NCBI RefSeq assembly: GCF_001704155.1
Contig: NZ_CP016294.1
Coordinates: 3,841,501-3,905,500 of the forward strand
Length of the DNA stretch: 64,000 nt
Direction of reading: 5' to 3'
Source: Stenotrophomonas rhizophila
GTDB taxonomy: Bacteria; Pseudomonadota; Gammaproteobacteria; Xanthomonadales; Xanthomonadaceae
The notes beneath the pieces are model-generated. The model saw only the letters and a program-made list of their open reading frames with translations. It made no database searches and was not told the origin of the DNA. Every line of letters begins with the position of its first letter. The first letter of the stretch is position 1. Of the stretch, positions 63,219-64,000 are shown in pieces. The translations under genes and the position numbers were made by a program.

Positions 63219-64000
63219 CGCACCAGGGGTTTGTCGTTGAGGCGTGACAGGCGCAGCTGAAACAGCACCTTGGTGACCAGCAGGCGTTCTTCGATCGGCT
63301 TCTGCACCAGGTCATTGGCGCCGGCCTGCAGCAGCCCGGACTGGTTGAGCGGGTTGCCGTCGCCGGTCATCACCAGCACCGGCAGGCGCCGCTTGCCGTA
63401 GCCGAAGTCCACGCGCACGCGCTCGACCACATCCAGCCCACTCAGCTCGCCCTTCAGGGTGACGTCGGTGAGCACCAGGTCGATGCGGTGGCTGCTGCGC
63501 CCCAGCGATTCGGCGGTAAGCAGCGCGAACGCCTCTTCGGCGGTCATCACGTGCAGCACGTTCAGGCTCTGCCGTTCGAGCATGCGCTTGGTCGCTTCGG
63601 CGACCACGCGGCTGTCTTCCACGTACAGGATGGTGGCGCCGGGAATGGTTTCCGGCTGCACATAGCCACGGATGAACGTCGCCAGGGCTTCATGGCCCAG
63701 CGCCTTGTCGAAATAATCGGTGACGTAATCGGTGAAACGGCGCTGCTCAAGGTGCTGCTGGGCATCACCGGAAACCACGATCACCGGCACGTAGGCCTGC
63801 CCGGCGGTTTCGCGTACCAGCCGGGCCAGGTCCAGGCCGTCGCCATCACTGAGCGTCAGCGAGGTGGTGACCAGGTTGACCGGACCGGCCGCCAACGCCA
63901 TGCGCGCGTCTTCAATGCTGGCGCAGCCCACCACCTCGACCGCCGGCAGCTCGCGCTGCAACACGTCGGCGATGAGCTTGCGGACCAGCTTGGAACCATC
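63215..64000 (-). CDS. Multi-receiver response regulator (partial, 5' end outside the window)
   Basis: The reading frame stays open from the window edge (codons D-G-S-K-L-V-R-K), so the true start is beyond 64000 and only the last 261 residues are seen. There are two receiver domains. In the first, the phospho-acceptor place reads [12 protein letters not shown], with Ser where Asp is expected, so it may be a pseudo-receiver. In the second, [13 protein letters not shown] keeps the Asp, with LYVEDSRVV and the Lys of LVQKPIEE. There is no output domain after the second receiver. A role in a phosphorelay is likely. The 3' end overlaps ung by 4 nt. Confidence 0.83.
   Translation of the reverse strand, partial: DGSKLVRKLIADVLQRELPAVEVVGCASIEDARMALAAGPVNLVTTSLTLSDGDGLDLARLVRETAGQAYVPVIVVSGDAQQHLEQRRFTDYVTDYFDKALGHEALATFIRGYVQPETIPGATILYVEDSRVVAEATKRMLERQSLNVLHVMTAEEAFALLTAESLGRSSHRIDLVLTDVTLKGELSGLDVVERVRVDFGYGKRRLPVLVMTGDGNPLNQSGLLQAGANDLVQKPIEERLLVTKVLFQLRLSRLNDKPLVR

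Overview
The window looks like a chromosomal segment of a Stenotrophomonas-type gammaproteobacterium (Xanthomonadaceae). It is GC-rich. It carries the prmA - DUF3426 - fis - purH - purD block, aroQ-accB-accC, a cutA-dsbD-tlpA cluster, and several GTAG-type palindromes like the SMAG repeats known from Stenotrophomonas. I saw no rRNA, tRNA, IS element, integrase or CRISPR array.

Layout. 0-5.3 kb: secreted endonuclease I, then cutA-dsbD-tlpA; DsbD has a duplicated alpha domain. 5.3-11.7 kb (minus): a UvrA2-type ATPase, a chemoreceptor behind a FliA-type promoter, and a bestrophin-like channel. 11.7-16.1 kb: Ohr, an SDR/NmrA reductase, LysR and a tiny sigma4-like protein on the minus strand, facing an ECF41-type sigma factor and a 3-methyladenine glycosylase; an exact ECF41-style promoter precedes the tiny gene. 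16-20 kb: M23 peptidase, DUF1254 lipoprotein, single-domain response regulator, and a TetR/DJ-1 pair that shares an identical operator. 20-22.4 kb: arsenic locus arsN2-arsC / arsR-acr3, with arsR probably leaderless. 22.4-30.4 kb: LysR/isochorismatase-fold hydrolase, a propeller sensor kinase, a membrane AraC regulator, secreted DJ-1-like and NTF2-like proteins. 30.6-33 kb: aroQ, accB, accC. 33-36.8 kb: a 726-residue protein with a C-terminus resembling a degenerate ADP-ribosyltransferase, and two unknown genes. 37-43 kb: prmA, DUF3426, fis, purH, an inserted rhuM-like gene, purD. 43.2-45.2 kb: an ankyrin gene between two near-identical terminators, then rpoH with a sigma-E-type promoter.

45.5-61.8 kb (minus) is one probable operon of three cell-surface genes: a secreted DUF11 protein, a 3477-residue repeat protein (13 double modules of about 565 bp plus about five single modules, with paired cysteines in most modules), and a 1204-residue outer-membrane barrel protein. 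A divergent XRE regulator with a 12-bp perfect inverted repeat upstream sits beside it. This locus is the strongest candidate for a little-described system: a giant disulfide-rich surface fibre with its own outer-membrane partner. The window ends with ung and a partial multi-receiver response regulator.

Regulatory reading is a strong part of this window. Promoters matching FliA, ECF41 and sigma-E patterns, an operator overlapping the arsR start, and palindromes that supply the stop codons of convergent genes can all be read directly from the bases. Their function is inferred.
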